Assembly: GCA_038243395.1 (NCBI GenBank)
Contig: JBBSRC010000009.1
Span: forward strand, 6,338-70,337
From: Gelidibacter sp038243395
Lineage (GTDB): Bacteria; Bacteroidota; Bacteroidia; Flavobacteriales; Flavobacteriaceae
Length of the DNA: 64,000 nucleotides
Direction of reading: 5' to 3'
Made by a program: the position numbers and the translations under genes. The notes under the pieces were generated by a model. The model was given only the letters and a program-made list of their open reading frames with translations, had not been told where the DNA came from and did not search any database. Below are positions 17,287-26,343 of the stretch, one piece after another (position 1 is the stretch's first letter; each line of letters begins with the position of its first letter).

Positions 17287-18750
17287 ATGAAAAATATATT
17301 TACAATTCTACTGGCCATTTTTTCATATTCTGCAATAGCACAAGTTAATGATATGACGACAAGTCTATACGACAGCTACGCAAAATACAAAGAGCCAAGT
17401 CTGGACAAACGCCGTATCAAACACGAGGATATCCAACCTCTCATTAATAAGCTCAAGAGCAATTCTATGTACGCCGTTCAAAAAGTCGGTGAAAGCATTA
17501 AAGGAAAAAACATCAGTCTTATTAACGTTGGTACCGGTCCTATTAACGTATTTCTTTGGTCGCAAATGCATGGGGATGAGCCAACGGCCACCCAAGCTAT
17601 TTTTGATATTTTTAATTTTCTGAACAGTTCTGACTTTAAAAATGAAAAGAAAGAACTTCTCAGCAAGTTGACCCTTCATTTCATGCCGATGCTCAATCCA
17701 GATGGCGCCGAAATATTTACCAGACGCAATGCCTTGGGTATCGATATTAATAGAGATGCGCTCATGTTGCAATCTCCAGAAGGACAGGTTTTAAAACGCA
17801 TCAGAGACAGTCTGAATGCTGATTTTGGATTTAATCTTCACGATCAAAGCACTTATTATAATGCAGAACGCACACCTAAACCAGCTACAATTTCATACTT
17901 GGCACCTGCCTACAATTATGAAAAAGAGATCAATGACGTTCGTGGAAATGCGATGAAAGTGATTGTGTTTATGAACAATATCATACAAAAATATGCACCT
18001 GGTCAAGTGGGCCGCTATAACGACGATTTCGAACCTCGTGCTTTTGGAGATAATATCCAAAAATGGGGTACGAGTGCTATTTTAATTGAGTCTGGCGGTT
18101 ATAAAAATGATGTTGAAAAACAGGAAATCAGAAAGCTCAATTTCGTTTCTATTCTATCCGCATGTTATACAATAGCTAATGGAAATTATAAGACTATCTC
18201 TATAGACGATTATGAGAAAATCCCCCAAAACGATCGCAAGTTATTCGATTTAAAGATCGAGCGTTTCACGCATAAGCTTTTAGGGAAAGATTATATTTTG
18301 GACATTGGGATCAACCATTTGGAAGTTGAGGATAAAAATCATGATACATTTTACAACCAAGGCACCATTGCCGAAAAAGGCGATTTATCCACCTTTTATG
18401 GCTATGAAACTTTGGATGCTACCGGATACCGGTTGATTGAAGGAAAGGTATATCCAGAAACCATCCAAACCTTGAAAGACTTAGAAGCCATGGATATCTA
18501 TGATCTTTTAAAACAAGGATATACTTACGTGCGTTTAGCCCAATTTTCACAAAATGAGAAAGACGTTTCTGTGCCTATTAATATTTTAGACATCGATCAA
18601 AAAGTCCCAGGTTTCTTCGTGAGTATTGGCAACAATCCGAATTTTGTTCTACAGAAAGACGGCAAAGTAGATTACGCCGTGGTCAATGGGTACCTGATCA
18701 ATTTAAAGACAAAGGAAAGCAATTTTACGAATGCTATTTTCTATAAATAA
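17287..18750 (+). CDS. M14 family zinc carboxypeptidase-like protein
   Basis: A 487-residue exported metallopeptidase. The signal peptide ends near residue 19 (AIAQ). Residues about 50-300 are the carboxypeptidase domain: the zinc HxxE in MHGDEPT (H95, E98), the substrate-binding region GIDINRDA, the third zinc ligand in NLHDQ (H185) and the catalytic Glu likely in LIESGG. The remaining C-terminal part is of unknown fold. It follows the amidase gene by 6 nt, so they form one transcript. Cleaving peptides released by the amidase is a reasonable but unproven role. Confidence 0.85.
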   Translation: MKNIFTILLAIFSYSAIAQVNDMTTSLYDSYAKYKEPSLDKRRIKHEDIQPLINKLKSNSMYAVQKVGESIKGKNISLINVGTGPINVFLWSQMHGDEPTATQAIFDIFNFLNSSDFKNEKKELLSKLTLHFMPMLNPDGAEIFTRRNALGIDINRDALMLQSPEGQVLKRIRDSLNADFGFNLHDQSTYYNAERTPKPATISYLAPAYNYEKEINDVRGNAMKVIVFMNNIIQKYAPGQVGRYNDDFEPRAFGDNIQKWGTSAILIESGGYKNDVEKQEIRKLNFVSILSACYTIANGNYKTISIDDYEKIPQNDRKLFDLKIERFTHKLLGKDYILDIGINHLEVEDKNHDTFYNQGTIAEKGDLSTFYGYETLDATGYRLIEGKVYPETIQTLKDLEAMDIYDLLKQGYTYVRLAQFSQNEKDVSVPINILDIDQKVPGFFVSIGNNPNFVLQKDGKVDYAVVNGYLINLKTKESNFTNAIFYK

Positions 18751-18755
18751 TACAT

Positions 18756-18777
18756 ACTTCGACACGCTCAGTAACCG
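18756..18777 (-). repeat. Solitary copy of the 23-bp GTTACTGAGC repeat
   Basis: The reverse strand carries CGGTTACTGAGCGTGTCGAA followed by GT, identical in core to the third unit of the array at 13960-13982. It begins 5 nt after the M14 stop codon. Confidence 0.8.
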
Positions 18778-18835
18778 CAGTTCGCTTTTAGAATTAAGAT
18801 TTAAAACTAAGAGGAAAATACAGGAGTACTGTTAG

Positions 18836-20119
18836 CTAATAATGATCTCGCAAATATTCCAAAATCTTCTGCATTTCAGGTTTCACAACATTGGAAGAGG
18901 TTACATAATTATTGTTCATAAAACTGAATATAAGTACCTCACCAGAATCCGTGACTAAATACCCGCTTAAACAGTAGGCACTGCTTAAGGTACCTGTCTT
19001 CGCATAAATATAAGGCGCTTTATCCCCTCCAAACCAATTTTTGAGGGTGCCACTTTTACCACCAACTGGAAAAAAGTTAAATAAACGTTCCCTAGGAATG
19101 TCCGTATAAAGTTTTTCTAATACTTGCACTAATGACAACGGTGTAAAAAGATTATAATTACTTAATCCGGAGCCGTCATACCATTTTGGTCGTTGTTTCA
19201 GAAACAGGAGTTCATTTTCCAGAATAGATTTTCTTATAGGATCAGCATCCAAAGTGTCAGAAACGGTTGAAGATGCCAAAATCAAAATCTGCTCGGCAAG
19301 AAAATTATCGCTCACATACATCATGCGTTTATATAAACTATCCGAAGGAATACTATATAAAATCTGTTCAGTCTTTGTATTGGTATAAGGTATAAATTCC
19401 ACTTTATTAGGCAGCAAATCGTTCCAAAGTTGCTCGACCATAGTGGTATCCAATACAAATGGCACAGCAATAGTATCTTTACGCGTAAGTTTGTAATAGA
19501 ATTTATTCTCATTAAAATCCCTGCGCTTGTTCAATGTCGTAAAGCTTGCCTTAGATTTTAAAAATTCCGGATAGGTTTTTAGATTTCCTTCCGGATTAGA
19601 AATGGACAGAACATTCCCGTATAACGGAAACGCACTGCGTTCGGGACTAAAATAAGTATCATAGTCTTCCCAAGCCCAACCTGGTCCAAACTTATCATTG
19701 GCGTAATTATCCGTGACTAATTTTACAAATTTGTGATTCTTTATAAAGTTCAAGGCGGTACTATCCTTAAAATAAGGATGCAAGAAACTTGGATCTCCGG
19801 TGCCTTTTACAATTAACGTATCCTGATCCACCGCATATTTTAATGCAGGCACATTTTCTGGTAAATATTGTAAAGCGGTAAAAAGAGTAAAGATTTTGGT
19901 ATTACTGGCAGGTGTAAAATAACGCTCCCCATTATGGTTAAAAACAGTATCCTTCGTTCTGGGATTATACACCATAAATCCTGTAAATTGATTATCAAAA
20001 AAATTGGAGCTCAAGGATTTTTCTAAATGCTTGGAAACTTTAGCAGATTTACAGTTTAAAAAAAGAAGCGAAAGAATTACAAATAAAGAATATCGAAGGG
20101 TTTGCGAAGCTATTTTCAT
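18836..20119 (-). CDS. dacB: D-alanyl-D-alanine carboxypeptidase, PBP4/S13 family lipoprotein
   Basis: A 427-residue cell-wall peptidase of the S13 family, which removes the terminal D-Ala or cuts cross-bridges. It has a lipobox (LFLNC, Cys23). Catalytic motifs are S72-x-x-K75 in ASNTK, the SxN-type motif in VSDNFLAE, and KTG in YAKTGTLS. Downstream of the epimerase and oxoamine synthase genes on the same strand with an 85-nt gap, it is probably the last gene of that unit. All active-site motifs are present, so it should be active. Confidence 0.88.
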   Translation of the reverse strand: MKIASQTLRYSLFVILSLLFLNCKSAKVSKHLEKSLSSNFFDNQFTGFMVYNPRTKDTVFNHNGERYFTPASNTKIFTLFTALQYLPENVPALKYAVDQDTLIVKGTGDPSFLHPYFKDSTALNFIKNHKFVKLVTDNYANDKFGPGWAWEDYDTYFSPERSAFPLYGNVLSISNPEGNLKTYPEFLKSKASFTTLNKRRDFNENKFYYKLTRKDTIAVPFVLDTTMVEQLWNDLLPNKVEFIPYTNTKTEQILYSIPSDSLYKRMMYVSDNFLAEQILILASSTVSDTLDADPIRKSILENELLFLKQRPKWYDGSGLSNYNLFTPLSLVQVLEKLYTDIPRERLFNFFPVGGKSGTLKNWFGGDKAPYIYAKTGTLSSAYCLSGYLVTDSGEVLIFSFMNNNYVTSSNVVKPEMQKILEYLRDHY

Positions 20120-20203
20120 ATCAAGAAATTAAAACATCAATATTTAAAGATAGGCTATAAATTGGAAAAGATAAAAATCACGTCTAGATTCTCTTCATGA
20201 ACC

Positions 20204-21247
20204 TTAATGTTTGGATTCACTACCAAACTGCATCAAAGCCGATTTCAACTGCTCCAAATCGGATTGCGTATGATTTGCGGTAATCACTATACGATTCATC
20301 ATCGTATCATAATTGGGATATTTAAAATTAGTAATGATAATATCCTTAGATTTTAAAAAATCAAAAATACCAGCACCTTGACAATAAATCACGGGATAAC
20401 TCGGATCATATTTGAAAAGTTTAGGCAAATCGATATTAGCATGTAGAAACTGTAGATTGTCTCTTAGTTTATTGAGTTGATTTTGCAATAAATCCTGAGC
20501 ATCAAAAAAGGTTTGCAAAAAAATTGGATTCATCCCCGAAGCAGAAATAAAAACAGAATCATCTTGTATCGTCTGAATGATTTGTTGATCACCTGCAATA
20601 ACGCCTCCCGAACACCCATAAGCTTTGGTAAGTGAACTGATCATTATTTTCTGTGCAATTTTTGGATGATGGATTGTTTCAAAAACACCGTGGCCATTAC
20701 GCCCAATAATTCCCAAACTATGGGATTCATCAATTAATAAAGTGATCTGTTTATTTGGAGAAATCGCATTTAAAAAATCAAAATTGGTGGGCTGCACCTC
20801 CAAAGATATAATGGCATCTGCAGCAATTACTACAGATTCCTTTAAATCATCTGTCAATCTGGGATGCAATTTTCCCTCACCAAACAACGGCAAACTTGAA
20901 TTTTTTAAAATGGCAGGATGTGTTTTGGGATAGTGATAAAAGTGTTCGTGGCTTTTTGACAAATAATCAATGACCAATTTTCCAGCCAAGGTTCCTGAAG
21001 ATACGGTTAGCGCCGCTTCTGCACCACTAATTCTTGCTAATAGCGCTTCCGCTTTTTGGTAAATACCCAATTTAATATTAGAGTTTCTAGAACTGCCATA
21101 TGCGGTACCCCAAATATTTATACTGTTATAAAGAAGTTTTTGAAAGTGAGGATTTGTGGCCATCCCCAAGTAGGACGTTCCCCCAAAATAGAGATATTCT
21201 TGACCTTCAACTACAATCGTACTATCGGGAAATTGCGCAACGGTCAT
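20204..21247 (-). CDS. PLP-dependent alpha-oxoamine synthase family protein (BioF/KBL-like)
   Basis: A 347-residue type I fold PLP enzyme. The Asp contacting the pyridinium is in LLIDESHSLGIIGRNG. The PLP Lys is in SSLTKAYGCSGG. Residues YGSSRNSN match the substrate-binding N-terminal region. The family condenses an amino acid with an acyl-CoA, as in 8-amino-7-oxononanoate synthase and 2-amino-3-ketobutyrate CoA ligase. It is about 40 residues shorter than typical BioF, and no biotin genes are nearby. It starts 3 nt after the dipeptide epimerase gene, suggesting use of an amino acid released from wall peptides, which is inference. Confidence 0.8.
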   Translation of the reverse strand: MTVAQFPDSTIVVEGQEYLYFGGTSYLGMATNPHFQKLLYNSINIWGTAYGSSRNSNIKLGIYQKAEALLARISGAEAALTVSSGTLAGKLVIDYLSKSHEHFYHYPKTHPAILKNSSLPLFGEGKLHPRLTDDLKESVVIAADAIISLEVQPTNFDFLNAISPNKQITLLIDESHSLGIIGRNGHGVFETIHHPKIAQKIMISSLTKAYGCSGGVIAGDQQIIQTIQDDSVFISASGMNPIFLQTFFDAQDLLQNQLNKLRDNLQFLHANIDLPKLFKYDPSYPVIYCQGAGIFDFLKSKDIIITNFKYPNYDTMMNRIVITANHTQSDLEQLKSALMQFGSESKH

Positions 21248-21250
21248 TGG

Positions 21251-22264
21251 CTAATCTGTTAAAGTAACCCCAGTGCCATTAAGATCACTATAATAAACCA
21301 TGCCGTCTTTAATCTTTACACCGGTGGCGATATCTTCTGACAATAATAACGCGCCATCCATATCAACATAATCTAAAAGTGGCAATAAATGGGCAATGGC
21401 CGAAATACCAACGGTTGATTCGGTCATACATCCTACCATGGTTTTCATTTCCAATTGTCGGGCTTTTACCAACATCCGTCGGGCAGGAGTTAAGCCACCA
21501 CATTTGGTCAACTTTACGTTCACGCCATGGAAATGCTCATAACATTTATCAACATCAGCTTCCACTTGGCAACTTTCGTCAGCAATAATTGGTAACACAG
21601 ACTGTTCAAATACTTTTTTATGACCTTTCCAATCATCCGCAGGCAAAGGTTGTTCTATAAACTCAACACCCAATTCCTTAAGTGCAATAGCATTCGAAAT
21701 CGTTTCATCAGCTGTCCATCCGCAGTTGGCATCTACCCTGAAAATGGCATCTGTATGTTTACGAAGTTCTGTGATAATTTCAATATCTTGATGAGAACCC
21801 AATTTAATTTTATAAATCGGCCAAGGCACTTCTTTCAATTTAGACACCATCTTTTCAATGGTATCCATGCCTATCGTATAATCAGTTAATGGAATATTGC
21901 TTATGTCATACTCCCATAATTGATATAACTTCTGCTCTGCTTTTCGCGCATACCAATCATTATAAGCGATATCCAAAGCACATAACGCAAACATATTGTG
22001 GGATAATTGAGAACGCATTTTTTCCCAAAATTCCTCTGGTGCCATTCCTGACGAATCCGCAATAAGCGGCTCCAATTGCTCCAAATCGCGCATCATATCT
22101 GGGACTCCAATTTTATAATATGGATTTGCTGTGGCCTCACCAAAACCAGAAATACCATCTTCTCGTAGTTCAACGACTAAGGATGACTGCTCATCATGAG
22201 ATTCTCTTGAAATGGTAAAAGTGTGTCTTAACTTTAAAATAAATGGTCTAAGAATAAGTTGCAT
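21251..22264 (-). CDS. Dipeptide epimerase (L-Ala-D/L-Glu type, enolase superfamily)
   Basis: A 337-residue cytosolic enzyme that in this family converts L-Ala-D-Glu from murein to L-Ala-L-Glu. All enolase-superfamily residues are visible: Lys152 and Lys154 in YKIKLG, metal ligands Asp178 (RVDAN), Glu204 (FIEQP) and Asp229 (ADES), and Lys251 in VKLTKCGG. A DMDG motif near the C-terminus is the DxD that marks dipeptide epimerases. It heads the unit with the oxoamine synthase and PBP4, so the cluster looks built for peptidoglycan peptide recycling. Confidence 0.88.
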   Translation of the reverse strand: MQLILRPFILKLRHTFTISRESHDEQSSLVVELREDGISGFGEATANPYYKIGVPDMMRDLEQLEPLIADSSGMAPEEFWEKMRSQLSHNMFALCALDIAYNDWYARKAEQKLYQLWEYDISNIPLTDYTIGMDTIEKMVSKLKEVPWPIYKIKLGSHQDIEIITELRKHTDAIFRVDANCGWTADETISNAIALKELGVEFIEQPLPADDWKGHKKVFEQSVLPIIADESCQVEADVDKCYEHFHGVNVKLTKCGGLTPARRMLVKARQLEMKTMVGCMTESTVGISAIAHLLPLLDYVDMDGALLLSEDIATGVKIKDGMVYYSDLNGTGVTLTD

Positions 22265-22592
22265 GTTATAGATTTTTACGCCACTCTTTCCGCTTCTATA
22301 AACCGCAGAGCTGACGCTTATTTATAAACATCGAATTTAATAAATATTTAAGTGATTTACACTTGGCATAGGCATTAAAAGATAGATTTATATGCTAATT
22401 CCATATATAAACTCTAAAAGACTATCCTATTTTTAAAATTTTCATGGAGTCTATCCAATCGATTTAGAATTCATGAAATAGCAATGCCGTTTCGACAATT
22501 CTATCTCATATATCCCTCGAAGGTTTATTTATAAAAAGGGAAGAAAGGTTAAGATTATCCCTATCCATCGTTACTATTTATGCCAACAAAAA
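22265..22592. other. Intergenic region, no gene seen
   Basis: AT-rich stretch between two minus-strand genes. It has no recognised RNA, repeat or clear -7 element for the epimerase gene. Confidence 0.4.
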
Positions 22593-23366
22593 TTAAAACC
22601 CTCGCTCTGCCTTCAATTTTTCATAAGCATCTTTGACTTGCCTAAATTTCTCTACGGCCCCTTTTTGATGCTCTGGTCCTAAATGAGCCACGCGATCGGG
22701 ATGGTATTTTTTTGCCATTTTACGGTAAGCGCTTTTAATATCATCAGAAGAAGCTTCTTTTGTGATTTCAAGAATCTTGTAGGCATTGTCACTGCTGTCA
22801 TAAAACATAGCTTTGATGCTTTCAAAATCTCGCGAGCTAATTCCCAAATAACCTGCGATAGTCTGGATTTGACTCACTTCACTTTCGATGACCATGCCAT
22901 CTGCTTTCGCAATTCCGAAGAGGAAATGCAAGAGTTGCAATCGAGAGGCATGATCCATCATTTGCTGAATCTGCAGGCAAACTTGACGCACCGGTATTTC
23001 TTGCTGATTAATGCCTTTAAATAACTTGAACGCTTGATTGGCCCGCTCCTGTCCGTACATGCTCACAAATTGCTGACGCACAAAGTCCATTTCTCGCTGG
23101 TCTTGATGTCCATCGGCTTTGATTACCACTGAAGCTAAGATCAATAGGCTCACTTCAAAATCGCCCGGCTTTGTTTGGGGGCGCGCTTCAGCTTGCCTTC
23201 TGTATGTGGGTTGATTTTTTTGTTTCGTTTGCCAATCTCCTAAAAGGTTCCCTCCATTGCCTGCCTGCGCATCTATAAAACTCCCAATTACCAATCCGAT
23301 AATAGCACCAATTGGCCCTCCAAAAGACCATCCTAATCCCGCACCTATCCATTTTGAAACACTCAT
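22593..23366 (-). CDS. TerB/DnaJ domain co-chaperone (DjlA-like)
   Basis: A 257-residue protein. The N-terminus has a Gly-rich hydrophobic stretch (GGPIGAIIGLVIGSF) that could insert in the membrane. Residues about 75-180 form a TerB-like helical domain (LLILASVVIKADGHQD). Residues about 193-255 are a J domain with HPD in KYHPDRVAHLG. This order matches DjlA-type co-chaperones that stimulate DnaK. It appears monocistronic with its own -7 element. Confidence 0.88.
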   Translation of the reverse strand: MSVSKWIGAGLGWSFGGPIGAIIGLVIGSFIDAQAGNGGNLLGDWQTKQKNQPTYRRQAEARPQTKPGDFEVSLLILASVVIKADGHQDQREMDFVRQQFVSMYGQERANQAFKLFKGINQQEIPVRQVCLQIQQMMDHASRLQLLHFLFGIAKADGMVIESEVSQIQTIAGYLGISSRDFESIKAMFYDSSDNAYKILEITKEASSDDIKSAYRKMAKKYHPDRVAHLGPEHQKGAVEKFRQVKDAYEKLKAERGF

Positions 23367-23390
23367 ATTCCTATTTTATTTTTAGAATCT

Positions 23391-23398
23391 CAAAGATA
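23391..23398 (-). promoter_or_regulatory. -7 element for the DnaJ-like gene
   Basis: The minus strand reads TATCTTTG (TAnnTTTG), 24 nt before the ATG at 23366. No -33 box was found. Confidence 0.5.
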
Positions 23399-23509
23399 CT
23401 ATAGTTCATCTTTTTAAACTTGTATTTCGTATGGAAATTTCCATTGAGAAAACATATGCTATCATTAAAACACAAAAGGTTAGCCGATGAGATAAGGTCA
23501 ATTTTTTTG

Positions 23510-23517
23510 TATCTTTG
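23510..23517 (+). promoter_or_regulatory. -7 element for the bacilliredoxin gene
   Basis: TATCTTTG matches TAnnTTTG and lies 47 nt before the ATG at 23565. The -33 box is not obvious. Confidence 0.5.
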
Positions 23518-23564
23518 CAGTTCCGAACTTCGGGACAATTTATTAATTTTTAATATTAAAATAT

Positions 23565-23975
23565 ATGTATCCAGCAGAATTAGTAAAACCAATGCGAGAA
23601 GACTTGACTAAAGTCGGATTTGAAGAACTCCACACCGCTCAAGAGGTTGATGCAGCTATTGCAAAAGACGGAACAACATTATTAGTCATTAATTCAGTTT
23701 GTGGCTGTGCGGCAGCTAATGCACGTCCAGGCGCACGAATGAGTTTACAAAACGAAAAACATCCTGATCATATTGTAACGGTATTTGCAGGTGTTGACAA
23801 GGATGCTGTTAGTCAAGCAAGACAACATATGGTGCCTTTTCCTCCAAGCTCACCAGCTATGGCCTTATTTAAAGATGGCGAATTGGTGCACATGTTAGAG
23901 CGTCATCACATTGAGGGAAGACCTGCAGAATTGATTGCAGAAAATCTTGTTGATGCTTATAATCAGTATTGTTAA
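23565..23975 (+). CDS. BrxA/BrxB family bacilliredoxin
   Basis: A 136-residue thioredoxin-fold protein. Members reverse bacillithiol mixed disulfides in Firmicutes and are widespread in Bacteroidota. The active site is CGC (C46, C48) in NSVCGCAAANARPG, followed by the conserved stretch PPSSPAMALFKDGELV. Length and start (MYPAELV) match the family. Its own promoter and a strong terminator make it a single-gene transcript. Confidence 0.9.
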   Translation: MYPAELVKPMREDLTKVGFEELHTAQEVDAAIAKDGTTLLVINSVCGCAAANARPGARMSLQNEKHPDHIVTVFAGVDKDAVSQARQHMVPFPPSSPAMALFKDGELVHMLERHHIEGRPAELIAENLVDAYNQYC

Positions 23976-24028
23976 AAAGTTAAAAGCTTGGAGCACGAAG
24001 CTTGAAGTTTCACTTTTAAATTTTAAAG

Positions 24029-24052
24029 AACCACGGTAAATTTATCGTGGTT
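24029..24052 (+). terminator. Terminator after the bacilliredoxin gene
   Basis: AACCACGGTA pairs with TATCGTGGTT around a short AT loop, 53 nt after the stop, with a T-rich tail. Confidence 0.75.
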
Positions 24053-24541
24053 TTACGTTTTTAAGAGTTATCCTTTTGAATTACAGACCATTTCCGAAAA
24101 CTGTCTAAATTTTCATACATAGCAACTTTCTGGTTAAAGCTGGGAGTCTTATTTCTATAATTTAAAGGTTTTCAGCGTGGCGTCGATGTAATTGATTGAC
24201 ATGTGAAGATGAGATTTCACATTTAAATGAATTTAAGTTACCCTTCTAAATCTGGCAGACACCTCCGTACTTTAATAGTAATAAATTTCAATTTTTGGCT
24301 TTTGCCAATCAAACCTTCAAATGAGTTCAAGAGGATATTTAAACTATTCTACTTCTATTGCACTTCAATTTAACCAAACTCCTTCAAAAATCTAATAAAC
24401 TAGAAACTACCATCAATCTGCAATGTAATCGCTAATAAAATGCGTTTCGGTAAATTTGTCGCAACATTTAGAATGTAAAAACAATACCTGCAATGCCACT
24501 TATTACTAGGTTTTTAGGCTGATATTTTATTATTTTGCAAC
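24053..24541. other. Intergenic region before plsC, no gene seen
   Basis: About 490 nt of AT-rich DNA without a credible ORF. The last bases before plsC have only a near match to the -7 consensus. Confidence 0.4.
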
Positions 24542-25279
24542 ATGCGAAAACTATTAGCTTACCCTCTGACCATTTTATATTTCATTTGTTTTGGAATCAC
24601 TTTGATTGTATTCCATCCTATTCAATGGATTGCTTACAATGTATTTGGTTACGAAGCGCTTAAAATTACTGTGGATTGGTTCCAGTTTTTTTTATTGCGT
24701 TGCCTTAATATTTTGGGGACGCGCTTTACGTTTACAAACCCATATGATATTGCCACCGATCAACCACTAATTATCGTGGCTAATCATCAAAGTATGTATG
24801 ATATTTCTCCAATGATGTGGTACATGCGGAAACATCATCCCAAGTTTATTTCCAAAAAGGAATTAGGCAAAGGCATCCCAAGTGTATCCTATAATTTACG
24901 CCATGGCGGCTCCGTATTGATTGATCGCAAAAATCCAAGACAAGCGATACCTGCCATTATGAAATTTGGGGAGTACATCGAAAAAAGCAAACATGCGGCA
25001 GTTATTTTTCCTGAAGGCACACGAAGTATAACAGGTGTTCCAAAACCTTTTCAGACGAAAGGGTTGGAAATTTTGATGAAAAAAACTCCGTCAGCGACCA
25101 TCGTTCCTATCAGTATTAACAATTCTTGGAAAATGATGCGGTACGGAAAATTTCCCATGGGAATTGGAAATCATTTAACATTCACGGTACATCAACCTCT
25201 CAAAATTGCTACCTTTGTAGATAAGGAAGAGCTAATTCGGACGGTAGAACAGACGATTTCTTCAAATATTCACCCATAA
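24542..25279 (+). CDS. plsC: 1-acyl-glycerol-3-phosphate acyltransferase (PlsC family)
   Basis: A 245-residue membrane acyltransferase adding the second acyl chain to phospholipid precursors. The N-terminus is hydrophobic. The catalytic NHxxxxD is ANHQSMYDI and the substrate motif is FPEGTRS. It precedes the acyl-ACP desaturase by 12 nt, so the pair probably sets membrane lipid composition together. Confidence 0.9.
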   Translation: MRKLLAYPLTILYFICFGITLIVFHPIQWIAYNVFGYEALKITVDWFQFFLLRCLNILGTRFTFTNPYDIATDQPLIIVANHQSMYDISPMMWYMRKHHPKFISKKELGKGIPSVSYNLRHGGSVLIDRKNPRQAIPAIMKFGEYIEKSKHAAVIFPEGTRSITGVPKPFQTKGLEILMKKTPSATIVPISINNSWKMMRYGKFPMGIGNHLTFTVHQPLKIATFVDKEELIRTVEQTISSNIHP

Positions 25280-25291
25280 ATCTCAAATAAG

Positions 25292-26281
25292 ATGTCATTA
25301 AAAAATATTCGTTTGGAAGTGATGCAGCATCTCGAGAAAGACGTTGAATCACTCATTGAAAAATATTTAATCCCGATTGATAGCATTTGGCAACCTTCTG
25401 ATTTTTTACCAAATTCAGAAAGTGATAATTTCTATGAAGAGGTTCGCGAAATACGCGAATTATCCAAAGACTTACCTTACGATTTTTGGGTGGTTTTAGT
25501 GGGAGATATGATTACCGAAGAAGCCTTACCAACCTATGAATCTTGGTTAATGGATGTAGAAGGTGTCGATCAGGTAGGACGGAATTCTTGGGGGAAATGG
25601 GTACGTCATTGGACGGGTGAAGAAAACAGACATGGCGACGTCCTCAACAAATATTTGTATTTGTCTGGGCGTGTCAATATGAAAGAAATTGAAATAACCA
25701 CGCAACATTTAATTGCTGATGGTTTTGATATTGGAACCGATAGAGATCCCTATAAAAATTTTATTTATACAAGTTTTCAAGAACTGGCCACCTACGTTTC
25801 CCATAACCGTGTGGCAAAAATTGCGAAAGAAAAAGGCAATCGACAACTTTTTAAAATGTGCAATATGATTGCTGGGGATGAAATGCGCCACCATCATGCC
25901 TACTCTGAGTTTGTCGAGCGTATTTTCGCAGTAGATCCTAACCAAATGATGGTAGCGTTTCAAACAATGATGAAACAAAAAATTACCATGCCTGCTCATT
26001 TCTTGAGAGAATCTGGTGATAGAATAGGAACTGCTTTTGAAGAATTTTCCAATACTGCCCAGCGGATTGGCGTTTATACGTCTGCCGATTATGTAGATAT
26101 TTTAGAAAAACTGGTCGACCGTTGGGACCTAGGAAATATTAAGAATCTTTCAGACGATGGCGAAAAAGCAAGAGACTACCTCATGAAACTTCCAGACCGT
26201 ATGAAACGCTTGGCCGATCGGATGAGAGTTCCTGAAAATTCCTATCAGTTTAAATGGGTGGAACCTGCTCGACTTAAATAA
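25292..26281 (+). CDS. Acyl-ACP desaturase (soluble di-iron, type 2)
   Basis: A 329-residue ferritin-like enzyme that introduces a cis double bond into acyl-ACP. The two di-iron motifs are visible: the first ExxH in TGEENRHGDVLN and the second in AGDEMRHHHAYSEF, with further conserved Glu in FQELATYVSH. Length fits the plant-type stearoyl-ACP desaturase family. It is the second gene after plsC and is followed directly by a strong terminator. Confidence 0.9.
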   Translation: MSLKNIRLEVMQHLEKDVESLIEKYLIPIDSIWQPSDFLPNSESDNFYEEVREIRELSKDLPYDFWVVLVGDMITEEALPTYESWLMDVEGVDQVGRNSWGKWVRHWTGEENRHGDVLNKYLYLSGRVNMKEIEITTQHLIADGFDIGTDRDPYKNFIYTSFQELATYVSHNRVAKIAKEKGNRQLFKMCNMIAGDEMRHHHAYSEFVERIFAVDPNQMMVAFQTMMKQKITMPAHFLRESGDRIGTAFEEFSNTAQRIGVYTSADYVDILEKLVDRWDLGNIKNLSDDGEKARDYLMKLPDRMKRLADRMRVPENSYQFKWVEPARLK

Positions 26282-26300
26282 TTCATTTTTAATAAAAATC

Positions 26301-26330
26301 AAATTCCTTTTATCAACATAAAAGGAATTT
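26301..26330 (+). terminator. Terminator after the acyl-ACP desaturase
   Basis: AAATTCCTTTTAT and ATAAAAGGAATTT form a perfect 13-bp stem with a CAAC loop, followed by TTT. It lies 20 nt after the stop and 13 nt before the next start codon. Confidence 0.88.
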
Positions 26331-26343
26331 TTTATTAATACCT

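Noticed and set aside
23371..23611. Short ORFs on both strands between the DnaJ-like and bacilliredoxin genes
   Set aside because: They cover the divergent promoter region and overlap its -7 elements, with no recognisable protein sequence.
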